DNA of 64,000 bases from Bacillus sp. AFS006103 (GCA_002559145.1 NTXX01000036.1:129142-193141), one strand, 5' to 3'; shown: positions 36,013-45,170, counted from the stretch's first letter. A program made the numbers and translations. The notes: generated from the sequence alone by a model not told the origin.

Positions 36013-37490
36013 AGCGTCGCTGTAGTTGCAGTATGAACTTCGTGCAGAAGTTCTGGCTTGTCCATTAATGTGACGCCATAAGAAGGAATCATTTCTTTGA
36101 TTTTCGCTTCCCATTCTTTTACATGTTGCGGGAAGGATCTTTTGATTACCTCTAGCATAACGTGAACAGCAGTAGAGGCACCCGGAGAAGCACCTAGTAA
36201 TGCCGCAATCGAGCCATCAGCGGCGGTAATTACTTCTGTTCCAAATTGAAGCGTTCCTTTGCCGCCGGCTTCTGTATCCTTAATCACTTGGACACGCTGG
36301 CCCGCTACGACTAAATCCCAATCCTCAGCTTTGGCGGTCGGAATAAACTCACGCAATTCTTCCATGCGTTGTTCTTTTGATAACATGACTTGTTGAATCA
36401 GGTATTTCGTCAATGACAACTCTTTTGCACCTGCAGCGAGCATCGTTAAGACATTATTTGGTTTGACGGAGGTGACTAAATCAAACATGGAACCCATTTT
36501 TAAGAACTTAGGTGTGAAGCCGGCAAATGGTCCAAATAGCAACGATTTTTTATTGTCGATAAATCTGGTGTCAAGATGTGGAACAGACATTGGCGGTGCA
36601 CCAACCTTAGCTTTTCCGTACACTTTGGCATGATGCTGCGAGACTACTTCTGGATTGTTACATACCATAAATAGTCCACTTACCGGGAATCCTCCGATAT
36701 GTTTTCCTTCAGGAACCCCAGATTTTTGAAGTAAATGAAGGCTTCCTCCACCGCCCCCAATAAAGACGAATTTGGCCGTATGGCGTTCGGTCCTGCCACT
36801 AAATTGATTTTGCACTTTCAATTCCCACAAGCCATCGCTCGTCCGTGAAATATCATTAACACTATGATTGTAGTTTATCTCGACATTTTTACTCTCTAAG
36901 TGGTCAAATAGCATACGCGTTAAGGAACCAAAGTTAACATCCGTTCCAGAATCGACTTTTGTAGCCGCTATCGGTTCATTCAAAGTACGACCTTCCATGA
37001 TAAGCGGAATCCAATCTATCAACCTATCATGGTCATCGGAAAATTCCATCCCTTGGAATAGGGGATTATTTGACAGCGCTTTAAATCGTTTTTTCAAAAA
37101 TGATACATTTTGTTCCCCTTCTACTAAACTCATATGAGGCAATTGTCTGATAAAGTCCTGCGGATTACTTAGTAGATTGTTGTTTACTAGATAAGACCAA
37201 AACTGCATGGAAACCTGAAACTGTTCATTAATATTGATAGCTTTGCTAATATCTATCGATCCGTCCGGTTTTTCGACGGTGTAGTTAAGCTCGCACAGTG
37301 CCGCATGCCCCGTTCCCGCATTATTCCATTCGTTAGAGCTTTCCTCTCCAGCGTTTGCGAGCTTTTCAAAAACTGTTATGTCCCATTCCGGTACTAATTC
37401 TTTCAAGAGTGTCCCTAAGGTCGCACTCATGATTCCGGCACCAATTAAAATGACGTCCGTTTTAGTTTCACTGTAGCTCATTTTTATCAA
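35979..37490 (-). CDS. mqo: Malate:quinone oxidoreductase
   Basis: 503 residues. N-terminal FAD-binding [20 protein letters not shown] (about 14-33), then [20 protein letters not shown], and [20 protein letters not shown] near residue 245. Mqo is a membrane-associated FAD enzyme that oxidises malate to oxaloacetate and passes electrons to the quinone pool. Two starts are possible: TTG 37490 (AGGAG six bases upstream) and ATG 37481 (AAAGG nine bases upstream). Not operonic; it shares a bidirectional terminator with the convergent urea transporter. Its last 34 bases are duplicated at 29690-29723. Confidence 0.95.
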   Translation of the reverse strand: MIKMSYSETKTDVILIGAGIMSATLGTLLKELVPEWDITVFEKLANAGEESSNEWNNAGTGHAALCELNYTVEKPDGSIDISKAININEQFQVSMQFWSYLVNNNLLSNPQDFIRQLPHMSLVEGEQNVSFLKKRFKALSNNPLFQGMEFSDDHDRLIDWIPLIMEGRTLNEPIAATKVDSGTDVNFGSLTRMLFDHLESKNVEINYNHSVNDISRTSDGLWELKVQNQFSGRTERHTAKFVFIGGGGGSLHLLQKSGVPEGKHIGGFPVSGLFMVCNNPEVVSQHHAKVYGKAKVGAPPMSVPHLDTRFIDNKKSLLFGPFAGFTPKFLKMGSMFDLVTSVKPNNVLTMLAAGAKELSLTKYLIQQVMLSKEQRMEELREFIPTAKAEDWDLVVAGQRVQVIKDTEAGGKGTLQFGTEVITAADGSIAALLGASPGASTAVHVMLEVIKRSFPQHVKEWEAKIKEMIPSYGVTLMDKPELLHEVHTATTATLGLSEKELVFS

Positions 37491-37751
37491 CCTTTTCTCC
37501 TGGAATTTGCAGAAAAGATGTAGGCTTCACACCAAGCATAGGCCGAAAATAACACGCACCTTTTCTGTCTTATTTATTACCATATTCACTGTATTGAAAT
37601 TATTTATATATTAAAATATCTTTATTATATGACAATTTCAAATTATTTTAAAGTGGAAAGTGTGTCCACAAGGTTTAGGAGCAAATAAACCTTAGATAGC
37701 CGCAGCTGAATATGTGGATGAATAAATTTATTTCTGAGATGAACAATAACC

Positions 37752-37774
37752 ATAGTGTTATCTTTTAACACTAT
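37752..37774. promoter_or_regulatory. Short hairpin upstream of small ORF
   Basis: TAGTGTTA and TAACACTA form a perfect stem of 8 pairs with a short loop, about 25 bases before the TTG of the 39-residue ORF. It may be an attenuator or operator; nothing more can be said. Confidence 0.35.
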
Positions 37775-37797
37775 ACTTCAATGTGGAGGGATAGACG

Positions 37798-37917
37798 TTG
37801 AATATTCTTTTTAGCCTACTTTTAACCATAATTTTAATGGGTACTAGAGCAGCATTCTTAATCAGTCATACGACCTCTAAATTAAAATATTTGTTAAGAA
37901 TGCCATCGTTAACTTAG
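37798..37917 (+). CDS. Small ORF, 39 residues, one membrane segment
   Basis: TTG 37798 follows TGGAGGGATAGACG, a good ribosome site. MNILFSLLLTIILMGTRAAF is a hydrophobic helix; the rest is polar and basic. It is followed about 45 bases later by a strong terminator (37963-37996). I do not recognise it; the tidy transcription-unit layout argues it is real. Confidence 0.45.
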   Translation: MNILFSLLLTIILMGTRAAFLISHTTSKLKYLLRMPSLT

Positions 37918-37962
37918 GCAATGAGTATTCCATAGATGTCGACTATTTCGCATTGTTGTAAG

Positions 37963-37996
37963 AAAAAGGTGAGCATGATTATGCTTGCCTTTTTTG
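37963..37996 (+). terminator. Rho-independent terminator
   Basis: AAAAAGGTGAGCAT and ATGCTTGCCTTTTT, one mismatch, followed by T. It ends the small ORF unit. Confidence 0.75.
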
Positions 37997-38107
37997 TGTT
38001 ATCTATACTTTATATGGAATTTAATTTCTTAAGCATATCGCCGAAAGGAACTAACCAGAATACAAATTTAAAATATAAATAAATATAAAAAGCATATACG
38101 CGACCAG

Positions 38108-38315
38108 TATGAAGGACAAAACCTTTGATTTTGCAGCGATTATTGTCCTTCATACCGCTTATGAAGGACAAAACCTTTGATTTTGGAGTGACTATTGTCC
38201 TTCATACCGCTTATGAAGGACAAATCCTTTGATTCTGCAGCGATTATTGTCCTTCATACTGCTTATGAAGGACAAATTCTTTGATTCTGCGGCCCCATTT
38301 GTCCTTCATGCCGTA
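38108..38315. repeat. Tandem 52-bp repeat array B
   Basis: Four units, TATGAAGGACAAAACCTTTG and variants, begin at 38108, 38160, 38212 and 38263. Between units, TTGTCCTTCAT-ACCGCT-TATGAAGGACAA is a hairpin. Its reverse complement has the same loop (AAGCGG) as array A at 29427-29620, so this is the same element in opposite orientation. Confidence 0.8.
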
Positions 38316-38534
38316 TTTGTGAAAATAAAAAACCAACTCATCCCATACTCATCCAAAAACTATACCCCAAGATTTTCCTGTGTGTATATGGTAAGATTAG
38401 TTCTAATACCTTCAAAAAGATAAAGGAGGATAGCCCTCCCTTATTGTACTGAAATACAAATAACGCCAATGTAACCTTTGCGTATTTGATTTCTAGTACG
38501 GAAGGTTTATTTTTTTATTAAGGAGGAGTTAATA

Positions 38535-38603
38535 ATGAAAAAATCAATGAAGTTTTGCAGTAGGTTTAATCCAAGCTTGGGGGTTATCTACTATGAACCA
38601 TAG
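38535..38603 (+). CDS. Leader ORF overlapping the Gre-like gene
   Basis: ATG 38535 has AAGGAGGAG upstream, the best ribosome site in the region, and opens a 22-codon frame (MKKSMKFCSRFNPSLGVIYY...) whose stop (38601-38603) overlaps the first codons of the Gre-like gene in another frame. This layout suits translational coupling or a leader peptide. A frameshifted true N-terminus is the alternative. Confidence 0.4.
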   Translation: MKKSMKFCSRFNPSLGVIYYEP

Positions 38604-39090
38604 TTTCCATCAAAGTAAAGAATACTTCGCTCAGCAGTTAGATTATATTGATGAAAACATCAAGGGTTTAACGAATCTTTATATCTCTTCAACCCCTATA
38701 CAAGAACGATTAAAACACTTTTTTAATATATACGTGTTAGAAGTTGAAGACTTATTAAAAGTAAATCAAAAAAATAATTTTATTCCCCTTTTTCCAAAAG
38801 TGGTTATAGGGACAAAGGTTACGGTATTGTACGATGAGGAAAGCGAAACAGAGGATTTTGTCATTTGTTTCCCGGAACAAATTGATCCAGATCGTGGTTT
38901 TATTTCCTTTTTATCTCCTGTAGGCAGGCAGCTTCTTTTTAAGAATATCGGTGAAAGGATATCGCTGAAAATTCCAACTGGGGAACTTCAGGTAACGATT
39001 AAAGAAATCTCGTTTGTTGGGCACCTTTTAGAGCTAGACAAAAGAGACTTGAGTGACTGTTTTGAAGACAGTTCCGCTAAAGAGATATAG
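38593..39090 (+). CDS. GreA/GreB C-terminal domain protein (Rnk-like)
   Basis: 165 residues. Residues about 70-150 match the FKBP-like GreA/GreB C-terminal domain: VVIGTKVTVLYDEESETEDF, FPEQIDPDRGFISFLSPVGR and ISLKIPTGELQVTIKEI. The N-terminal part is helical but is not the long coiled coil that cleaves backtracked RNA, so it is Rnk-like: it may bind RNA polymerase without true Gre activity. GGGGG lies 8 bases before the ATG, inside the leader ORF. Confidence 0.78.
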   Translation: MNHSFHQSKEYFAQQLDYIDENIKGLTNLYISSTPIQERLKHFFNIYVLEVEDLLKVNQKNNFIPLFPKVVIGTKVTVLYDEESETEDFVICFPEQIDPDRGFISFLSPVGRQLLFKNIGERISLKIPTGELQVTIKEISFVGHLLELDKRDLSDCFEDSSAKEI

Positions 39091-39198
39091 TAGTTAGATC
39101 CACCGCCAATAAATGAATTTGCAAGACATCCTAACTAATAAGATGATTCCGAATCACGACAGGAGGGATGAATCGTTAAGTTTTCCAACCAACAAAAG

Positions 39199-39236
39199 CG
39201 CCACACAGCTCTCTCGGGAGTACTGTGTGGCGTTTT
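39199..39236 (+). terminator. Rho-independent terminator
   Basis: CGCCACACAG and CTGTGTGGCG are a perfect 10-bp stem with a partly paired loop, then TTTT. It ends the Gre-like unit. It is very similar to the hairpin at 40191-40236, as if one was copied from the other. Confidence 0.75.
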
Positions 39237-39306
39237 CCAAAATAAACTTATTCTTTCATAGCCCCTCTGTAAATATATATATATGGGAATAGAGGGGGGA
39301 AAACAT

Positions 39307-40137
39307 GTGAACAGGAATATGATCCCTTTATGGGACGAACATTTATTTTGGTTAGAGGTTTTACAAGATCATGCTTATTTTGTAAGAGACCATCTTTCAG
39401 CGAGCGAGGTTGAATATGTTAACACAGCGCAACAGTATATTAAGTTATTCGGTGATATAATTTCGACATTAAGTACCATTCCGCGTTCAGTTACTTATTC
39501 TGATGAAGCGATGATTTATTTTTCCCAGCGGGCATGGCCGATCGCCAAAGGATATTTCGAATTTGAAGGGAAGTTGCAATCGCTTAGAATAGATAATCAG
39601 GTGAATTTAAACTTATCGCCAACTTATCTGAACGGAACGTTAGCTGAAAATCAGGAATATCTACGGCTATTAAGTCAGTTGATTCATGGAAAAGAGCCTG
39701 CACCTCTTCCTTTAGAGGATCTAATGGATTTATGGCTTGAGGACCAACTGGGACATGCCGTTCTCTTTAATAATATTATTGATCCAATTGAAGTTATTGC
39801 TAGTAAGCAAGCAGAGGGATATATTAGCAGATTTCAAGTGTTTATCCTTCAAAATCACCATTTGAAAGGTTATCTGCGGTTCAAACAGCCAGGATTTGCC
39901 CGCCAAACAGAATTCGCTAACAAGGTCGGAAAAACAACATTGGAAATGAGCCAATTTGTTTACAGCATGGTGATTAAATATAAGGAAAATAAATTGCTTA
40001 ATAAAACCACGTTGCGATTTTTAGAACATCATTTTCCAGAAACCTGTTATTTTATAAAAAAGCTAAGTTACTATGCTCCAGGATTGCAGGAAGAAGCAAG
40101 TAAATGCTCGCTTAAAAGACCGTCCTATCTTGGTTAG
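39307..40137 (+). CDS. DUF2935 domain-containing protein
   Basis: 276 residues from GTG 39307, chosen for AGGGGGG upstream. Two copies of the DUF2935 helical domain are visible: IPLWDEHLFWLEVLQDHAYF at the start, and LMDLWLEDQLGHAVLFNNII near residue 140. Conserved His and Glu in each (EHLFW..H.., QLGHA) look like metal-ligand candidates of a ferritin-like bundle. Found widely in Bacillus; function unknown. Confidence 0.82.
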   Translation: MNRNMIPLWDEHLFWLEVLQDHAYFVRDHLSASEVEYVNTAQQYIKLFGDIISTLSTIPRSVTYSDEAMIYFSQRAWPIAKGYFEFEGKLQSLRIDNQVNLNLSPTYLNGTLAENQEYLRLLSQLIHGKEPAPLPLEDLMDLWLEDQLGHAVLFNNIIDPIEVIASKQAEGYISRFQVFILQNHHLKGYLRFKQPGFARQTEFANKVGKTTLEMSQFVYSMVIKYKENKLLNKTTLRFLEHHFPETCYFIKKLSYYAPGLQEEASKCSLKRPSYLG

Positions 40138-40190
40138 TTGTTGAGGTAATGAGCCTAGTGAATTCCTGCTAAAAGTAGTTTTTCGAAACC

Positions 40191-40236
40191 CCAAAAAAGC
40201 CACACAACTCTCTAGCGAGAACTGTGTGGCAAAAAT
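40191..40236 (-). terminator. Terminator of ribA
   Basis: GCCACACA/TGTGTGGC with partly paired inner bases; on the minus strand it is followed by T6, so it terminates ribA. The sequence is near-identical in arms to the hairpin at 39199-39236. Confidence 0.7.
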
Positions 40237-40244
40237 AGTAGGTA

Positions 40245-40991
40245 CTACGCCATATGTCCGGACTTTTTTACCTTTGTCTGTAAGTACTTTTCATTGTACT
40301 CGGAAACATCGCCCCATAGTGGGGTCCGCCCGGAGACGGGTGCACCAGCTGTTTTTAAGGCTTTGAGTTTTTTTGGATTGTTTGTGATGAGGGTGACGGG
40401 TTTGGTTCTTAACGCTTTAAGAACTTCAATGGCCTCATCGTAATTCCTCGAATCATCCGGGAAACCAAGTCCCTCATTGGCATCAACCGTATCATAGCCA
40501 TTTTCTTGGAGAATATAAGCCATCGCTTTACTAAATAAGCCGATTCCTCTGCCTTCATGATTGGCCAAATAAAATAATGCCCCGGTTCCATGCTCGGCAA
40601 TCATTTTCAACGATTGTTTAAGCTGAAAGCCGCAATCACAGCGCTTGCTTCCGAAAATATCCCCCGTATGACAAATCGAATGCATTCGGATTAAGGCATC
40701 CGCACCGTATTCGAAATCCCCATAGACAAGCACACTTGACTGTTGAAATTCCGCTAAATTCGCAGAGGATAATTGATCAATGACTTGTTGGAAATCTTCT
40801 GTCACATTTTCACTCTTTAACCAGCTGTACCATTTAAATTCAACCGTTTCTCCGTATAAATTGACCGGAAGTTTGATCGGGCCGACTAGGTAAATTGCTT
40901 CTTCGCCTTTTTTTATCAATTTAATTTTATCTTCTAAAATAGAAAGAGCGTTTGGTTGAACTTGTATTGGTTCCACTTTGGATTCCCCCAA
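40245..40991 (-). CDS. ribA: GTP cyclohydrolase II
   Basis: 248 residues. The zinc site is CHTGDIFGSKRCDCGFQL (Cys at about 129, 140 and 142), and the active region is ANHEGRGIGLFSKAMAYIL followed by DTVDANEGLGFPDDSRNY. It converts GTP to the pyrimidine that begins riboflavin synthesis. It is a stand-alone RibA without the RibB (DHBP synthase) domain usual in Bacillus RibBA. It is divergent from an HxlR regulator and close to a flavin-dependent aromatic operon, which may explain a second, dedicated copy. Confidence 0.92.
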   Translation of the reverse strand: MGESKVEPIQVQPNALSILEDKIKLIKKGEEAIYLVGPIKLPVNLYGETVEFKWYSWLKSENVTEDFQQVIDQLSSANLAEFQQSSVLVYGDFEYGADALIRMHSICHTGDIFGSKRCDCGFQLKQSLKMIAEHGTGALFYLANHEGRGIGLFSKAMAYILQENGYDTVDANEGLGFPDDSRNYDEAIEVLKALRTKPVTLITNNPKKLKALKTAGAPVSGRTPLWGDVSEYNEKYLQTKVKKSGHMA

Positions 40992-41237
40992 TTTATATTT
41001 TTACGGCAACCATTGTTTCTGTTGGTTCACGTTGTTGCGCTTTTTATATACCAATCTCCAAGGTGATATATTGACGAACCACAAATAGTTAAAGTAAACT
41101 ATTTATAGTTACTAAATATTAATCAGTTAGTTACTTTATGTAAGTAATTATATTTTTAAAACTTATTTGTGTCAATTAAAATAGTTTTACAAGGTGATTA
41201 TAGTGTAAAACACACTGAGCTGGGAGGGGAAAGAACA

Positions 41238-41564
41238 ATGGAAGAGTCTGTCATGTGTCCTCGGTTTCAAAAAGCGATGGGGATGATGAGCCAGCGTTGG
41301 ACAGGATTAGTCATTTATCAGCTGCTATCAGGGCCGAAACGCTTCTGCGCGTTAGAATCTTCGATTGGGTTGAGCGGAAGGGTCCTTTCAGAGCGATTAA
41401 AGGATTTGGAGAACCATGGGATTGTTAAACGTGTGGTTTTTCCGGAAACGCCCGTCCGAATTGAGTATTCCCTTACAGAAAAGGGACTTGCCTTAGAGCC
41501 CATCGTGAAAGAAATTGAAAAATGGTCGCAAACCTGGATTCCAGTTGAATCCGATTCATTATAA
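41238..41564 (+). CDS. HxlR family winged-helix regulator
   Basis: 108 residues from ATG 41238, chosen because GGGAGGGG lies 7 bases upstream; the longer frame from 41169 lacks a site. Core: MCPRFQKAMGMMSQRWTGLV, the recognition helix LSERLKDLENHGIVKRVVF and the wing VRIEYSLTEKG. The N-terminal Cys (residue 7) is the conserved redox or electrophile sensor of HxlR/HypR/YodB-like proteins. It is divergent from ribA and may regulate it. Confidence 0.87.
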   Translation: MEESVMCPRFQKAMGMMSQRWTGLVIYQLLSGPKRFCALESSIGLSGRVLSERLKDLENHGIVKRVVFPETPVRIEYSLTEKGLALEPIVKEIEKWSQTWIPVESDSL

Positions 41565-41749
41565 ATGTTTTTTGGCAGCTTTTGCTCGGTACGTCACCTG
41601 AGTAAAGGCTGCTTATTTTTTGTATACATTAAATATTTTGAACTATATAAATTTTTGGATTAAAATAAGAAGTAGTGTGTCTGCGCTTTCTTAATAGGAA
41701 TGCATTTACTTTTTAGCTTATAGAACAAATATCAAATTGTTGATCGATC

Positions 41750-43639
41750 ATGAAAACAGGATGTGTTAGCATGTGCGTCAAAGTTTCGGAGGAGAGTTAT
41801 AGCCACGAGGAAGTTGTAGGTGACCGTAAGATTGTTACATCTGCATCCGTTTTCGGGATTCTTAGGCAGCAGCTGGCGAAGAATATTGGCATTAAGAGAA
41901 TAAAGGGATTTTTATTTCATTATGGCTGGGAAATGGGTGCCAAAATTGCCAGTGAAGTGGTGCAAACCGAATCCTCCCTAGAAAATCTTATTAAACATGG
42001 GCCGATTCTCCACATTCAAAACGGGCATATCAGAGGGATTAAACATGAATGCTCTTATGAATTAGATGAACAACACCGGATTCATTCTTTCTTTTCATCC
42101 GGAACATGGATCGATTCTTATGAGGCAGAGGAGCATTTAAAGCATCTCGGAGTATCCGATGGTCCGGTTTGTCACACCTTGAGCGGGTTTGCGAGCGGTT
42201 TTATGACAACGATCTTTGGAGAACCGCTTTTATCAAGAGAAATCTCATGTGTGGGGAAAGGCGATTCGGAGTGCCGATGGGTGATGAAACCCAAGAAAGA
42301 ATGGGAAAAGGAACTTCAAGATGAACATGAACTTGATTATTATAATGAAACACCAATTGTAAAAGAACTTAAGTTAACCTATGATCAATTATTGGATCAA
42401 AAAAATGTCGTCACTCACTTGGCCAATTTTCAAAACAAATTAACAGAAGAAATTATTAATGGCAGTGATTTGCATACCCTGGCTGCTATGGTATATAAAA
42501 TGATTCAAATCCCCATTATCGTTGAAGATACGTTACATCGGGCGATTACCTATTCAGGGCTATCGAAGGAACAACTTTTGGATTATCAAGACGATATGGA
42601 AGTTTATCTTCAAGAGACTAGATTAAGCACGAAGTCACTTTTACCCTTTAGAAAAAAGGTGATCAAAACTTCGATTCAAGAACGTCTCATCACCCCAATC
42701 CTTTTACAAAAGGAAGTAATCGGTTATTGTTCCTTACTTTATGATGAAATGGAAAATCATCATCACGATGAGGATTATTTGTTTTTAGACCGATTTGCCA
42801 ATGCGGCCTCACTTATTCTCTTAAATGAGAAAACAAAGGTAGAAACGTTTGAGCGAATGAAGGGGAATTTTCTTGAACAAATAGTAGAGGGCAGGCTGTC
42901 TACAAACGAGATCATCAATCGCGGGAAATATACGGGTGTAGATCTTAAACAGAAATATTATCTATCGGTAGTGGAATATAAAAAAAACCAACGTTCGATT
43001 GAAGATGACTTTCTTCTGCAGGAACAGATTTTTGAAACGACCTTTCAGTATTTCAATGAGAAAAAGCATAATATTTTGGTTGGTCACCGTGATGGAAATA
43101 TGGTGTTATTGATCACCAATGAAACGATTCAAAAGAAAGCAATCTATGATGTGATCAAAGCATACCTCGATTATCTGTTGAAAAAATTTCCACAAAGCCA
43201 TTTTACATGCGGTATCAGCCAATTAGAGGATGATATTAGCCAAGCATCCAGATGTTACGAGGAAGCAACCATTGCTTTACGATTAGCAGTTAAGAAGCCT
43301 ATCGTCCCGTTCCAATCCTTAGGAATCGTCGGGGTACTGATTAACTCGAAAAATATAAGCGGGATTAAACTGATTGCTAAGCAAGAATTAGGACCTCTAT
43401 ATAACATGACCGATCCAAAAATCCTCGAGCTTCTAAAAACTTTGTATAGTTTTTTGTTAAACGGGGGGAAGCTTGAGCAAACGATGAGTGATCTGTCTTT
43501 ATCGATGAGCGGGCTTCGGCATAGAATTAGCCGAATCGAAAGCTTATTAGAAAAAGACCTACGCGATTCAGATGAAATGCATCAATTACTACTGATTATC
43601 AAATCGTTGATTGCGGTAGGGGAACTCACATTAGATTAG
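41750..43639 (+). CDS. Aromatic-sensing regulator: XylR_N + V4R + GAF-like + PucR-type HTH
   Basis: 629 residues. N-terminal part: XylR_N-type sensor (ASVFGILRQQLAKNIGIKRI, HYGWEMGAKIASEV), then a V4R domain (SGFASGFMTTIFGEPLLSRE, VGKGDSECRWVMK) to about residue 185. A GAF-like domain (about 245-360) and a C-terminal CdaR/PucR region follow (FLEQIVEGRLSTNEIINRGK, ASRCYEEATIALRLAVKKP, final HTH MSDLSLSMSGLRHRISRIE). It lacks the AAA+ sigma-54 domain of true XylR/DmpR, so it should activate a sigma-A promoter. XylR_N/V4R bind phenolic effectors. It sits directly before the aromatic operon. The chosen start has a poor ribosome site; ATG 41771 is an alternative. Confidence 0.88.
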   Translation: MKTGCVSMCVKVSEESYSHEEVVGDRKIVTSASVFGILRQQLAKNIGIKRIKGFLFHYGWEMGAKIASEVVQTESSLENLIKHGPILHIQNGHIRGIKHECSYELDEQHRIHSFFSSGTWIDSYEAEEHLKHLGVSDGPVCHTLSGFASGFMTTIFGEPLLSREISCVGKGDSECRWVMKPKKEWEKELQDEHELDYYNETPIVKELKLTYDQLLDQKNVVTHLANFQNKLTEEIINGSDLHTLAAMVYKMIQIPIIVEDTLHRAITYSGLSKEQLLDYQDDMEVYLQETRLSTKSLLPFRKKVIKTSIQERLITPILLQKEVIGYCSLLYDEMENHHHDEDYLFLDRFANAASLILLNEKTKVETFERMKGNFLEQIVEGRLSTNEIINRGKYTGVDLKQKYYLSVVEYKKNQRSIEDDFLLQEQIFETTFQYFNEKKHNILVGHRDGNMVLLITNETIQKKAIYDVIKAYLDYLLKKFPQSHFTCGISQLEDDISQASRCYEEATIALRLAVKKPIVPFQSLGIVGVLINSKNISGIKLIAKQELGPLYNMTDPKILELLKTLYSFLLNGGKLEQTMSDLSLSMSGLRHRISRIESLLEKDLRDSDEMHQLLLIIKSLIAVGELTLD

Positions 43640-43641
43640 AG

Positions 43642-43674
43642 CCATCCGGATGGAGCCGGGTGGTTTTTTTTTTG
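43642..43674 (+). terminator. Rho-independent terminator
   Basis: CCATCCGG and CCGGGTGG (one G-T pair) with a 6-base loop, then T10. It separates the regulator from the catabolic operon, which must therefore have its own promoter in 43675-43918. Confidence 0.8.
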
Positions 43675-43849
43675 CCTTTTTCGACCGCTGATTTTTCAGT
43701 GATGAACAAATTTTGTCTAGCAAATGAAGAAACATAGACATTTTTTGCTCTAGTTTGAAAATTCCAAATTATATAAACTGTATTTACAAGGTTCAAATAG
43801 TAAAAAAACCTAGTTCAATTGCAAATGTAAGCGATGTCAACCATGACTA

Positions 43850-43865
43850 ACGGACGTTCGTCCAT
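43850..43865. promoter_or_regulatory. Candidate operator before the aromatic operon
   Basis: ACGGACGTTCGTCCAT contains GGACG-TT-CGTCC, a perfect 5-bp inverted repeat and the only clear dyad in the 245 bases between the terminator and the monooxygenase start. It is a candidate site for the XylR_N/PucR-type regulator; the promoter hexamers are not clear. Confidence 0.4.
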
Positions 43866-43918
43866 AACCTATTATTTTCACAGCAATTCTATCACTAAAA
43901 CAGAAGGGGTGTAGAACG

Positions 43919-45103
43919 ATGGCAAGTTTAGTATTAAAAGGGAAAGATGTTACAGTTGAAGATTTACTAGCCGGAGCGGAACGAATCGGAAAATTGGCAG
44001 AGCAAGAAGCGCCAGAAGCGGAGAAAAATGCGACGATATCACAAAATGTAGTGAACCTCATCCAAGAAACGCAGATTTCACGGATGATGCTTCCCAAAAA
44101 ATATGGCGGACCACAGGCAGATTTGAAAACATTTGCTAAGGTCGTTCGTAAGGTGGCCAATTACAATATTTCAGCTGCGTGGCTAACCTATCTTTATCCG
44201 CTGCACAATATGCTTCCAGCTTTTCTTCCAGAAAAAGGTGCAGACGAAATTATTCATGAAGGCGGATTAATTTGCGATATCTTTGCTGCCTTAGGAAAAG
44301 CAGAACGGGATGGCGATGGTTATCGTATCAGTGGCAAGTGGAGTTTTGTCAGCGGCGTCAATTATAGTGAATGGGTGGGTGTTGGGGTGATGATTCAATT
44401 CCCTGATAGCGAAAAACCTGTCTATTGTTTGCCCATGTTAAAAACATCCGAGGTGGAAGTAATCCATAACTGGGATACATTTGGGTTAAGAGGATCGGGC
44501 AGTAACCAAATTATTGCCGATCAGGTGTATGTCCCAATGGAGCGGATTTTACGTTTAGACCAAGCAGAGCTGACCAGAAGACCACCGGTAGAAGAATATG
44601 ACACAGACTATCCTTTTTATCATGTCCCCTTCTTTCCCTCCTTCTATTTGGGATTCGGTTACATGGCTCTGGGCGGGGCAGAACGAATCCTTAAGGAATT
44701 TAAAGTGCTTACTGAAAAACGTGTGCGCTTAATGGATGGAGTAAGGGAAAGTGAGTCACCAAGAAGTCAGCGGGTATTAGCCGAAATGACAACAGATTTC
44801 CACGTAGCGGAAGCTTTGTTAGACAAATATATTGATCTGCTTGAAAACTATGAAAAAGATGGCTGTATCACTCCTCCATCTGAATTTTTTGCGATTCGTA
44901 CAAAAGCGATTAAGATGTGCACGGATATTGCCGTAAGAGCACTGTTAACTTTAGGTGGAGGCGCTCTTTATAAAGGAGGAACAATGGAATTATTCTTAAG
45001 AGATGTCATCGCGGTTGCCACACATAAAACCTCTTTATACGAAGATGCGGTTGCAGCATACGGTAAGGATTTATTTGGTTTTGACGGTGGAGTAAGGGGA
45101 TAA
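43919..45103 (+). CDS. Flavin-dependent aromatic monooxygenase, oxygenase component (HsaA/HpaH-C2-like)
   Basis: 394 residues with the acyl-CoA dehydrogenase fold. Class D flavin monooxygenases (HsaA, p-hydroxyphenylacetate hydroxylase C2) share this fold: RMMLPKKYGGPQADLKTFAK, SGKWSFVSGVNYSEWVGVGV and NWDTFGLRGSGSNQ, and the C-terminal FAIRTKAIKMCTDIAVRALL followed by GGGALYKGG. It uses reduced flavin and oxygen to ortho-hydroxylate a phenol. The partner reductase gene follows at 68 bases. Ribosome site AGAAGGGGTG. The nature of the neighbours (ring cleavage) favours this over a true acyl-CoA dehydrogenase. Confidence 0.85.
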   Translation: MASLVLKGKDVTVEDLLAGAERIGKLAEQEAPEAEKNATISQNVVNLIQETQISRMMLPKKYGGPQADLKTFAKVVRKVANYNISAAWLTYLYPLHNMLPAFLPEKGADEIIHEGGLICDIFAALGKAERDGDGYRISGKWSFVSGVNYSEWVGVGVMIQFPDSEKPVYCLPMLKTSEVEVIHNWDTFGLRGSGSNQIIADQVYVPMERILRLDQAELTRRPPVEEYDTDYPFYHVPFFPSFYLGFGYMALGGAERILKEFKVLTEKRVRLMDGVRESESPRSQRVLAEMTTDFHVAEALLDKYIDLLENYEKDGCITPPSEFFAIRTKAIKMCTDIAVRALLTLGGGALYKGGTMELFLRDVIAVATHKTSLYEDAVAAYGKDLFGFDGGVRG

Positions 45104-45170
45104 ATTCCTAAGTATAAAATCATAGATAACAAGTGAAATAGAAATTTTTATTACAGGAGGATTTTTTTAA

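Noticed and set aside
29427..38315. CRISPR-like arrays
   Set aside because: The repeats are tandem, with no unique spacers, and no cas genes are nearby.
38229..38423. 64-codon plus-strand frame
   Set aside because: It starts inside repeat array B and has no ribosome site.
43919..45103. Acyl-CoA dehydrogenase of fatty acid oxidation
   Set aside because: The fold is shared, but the flavin reductase and ring-cleavage genes beside it fit a class D monooxygenase better.
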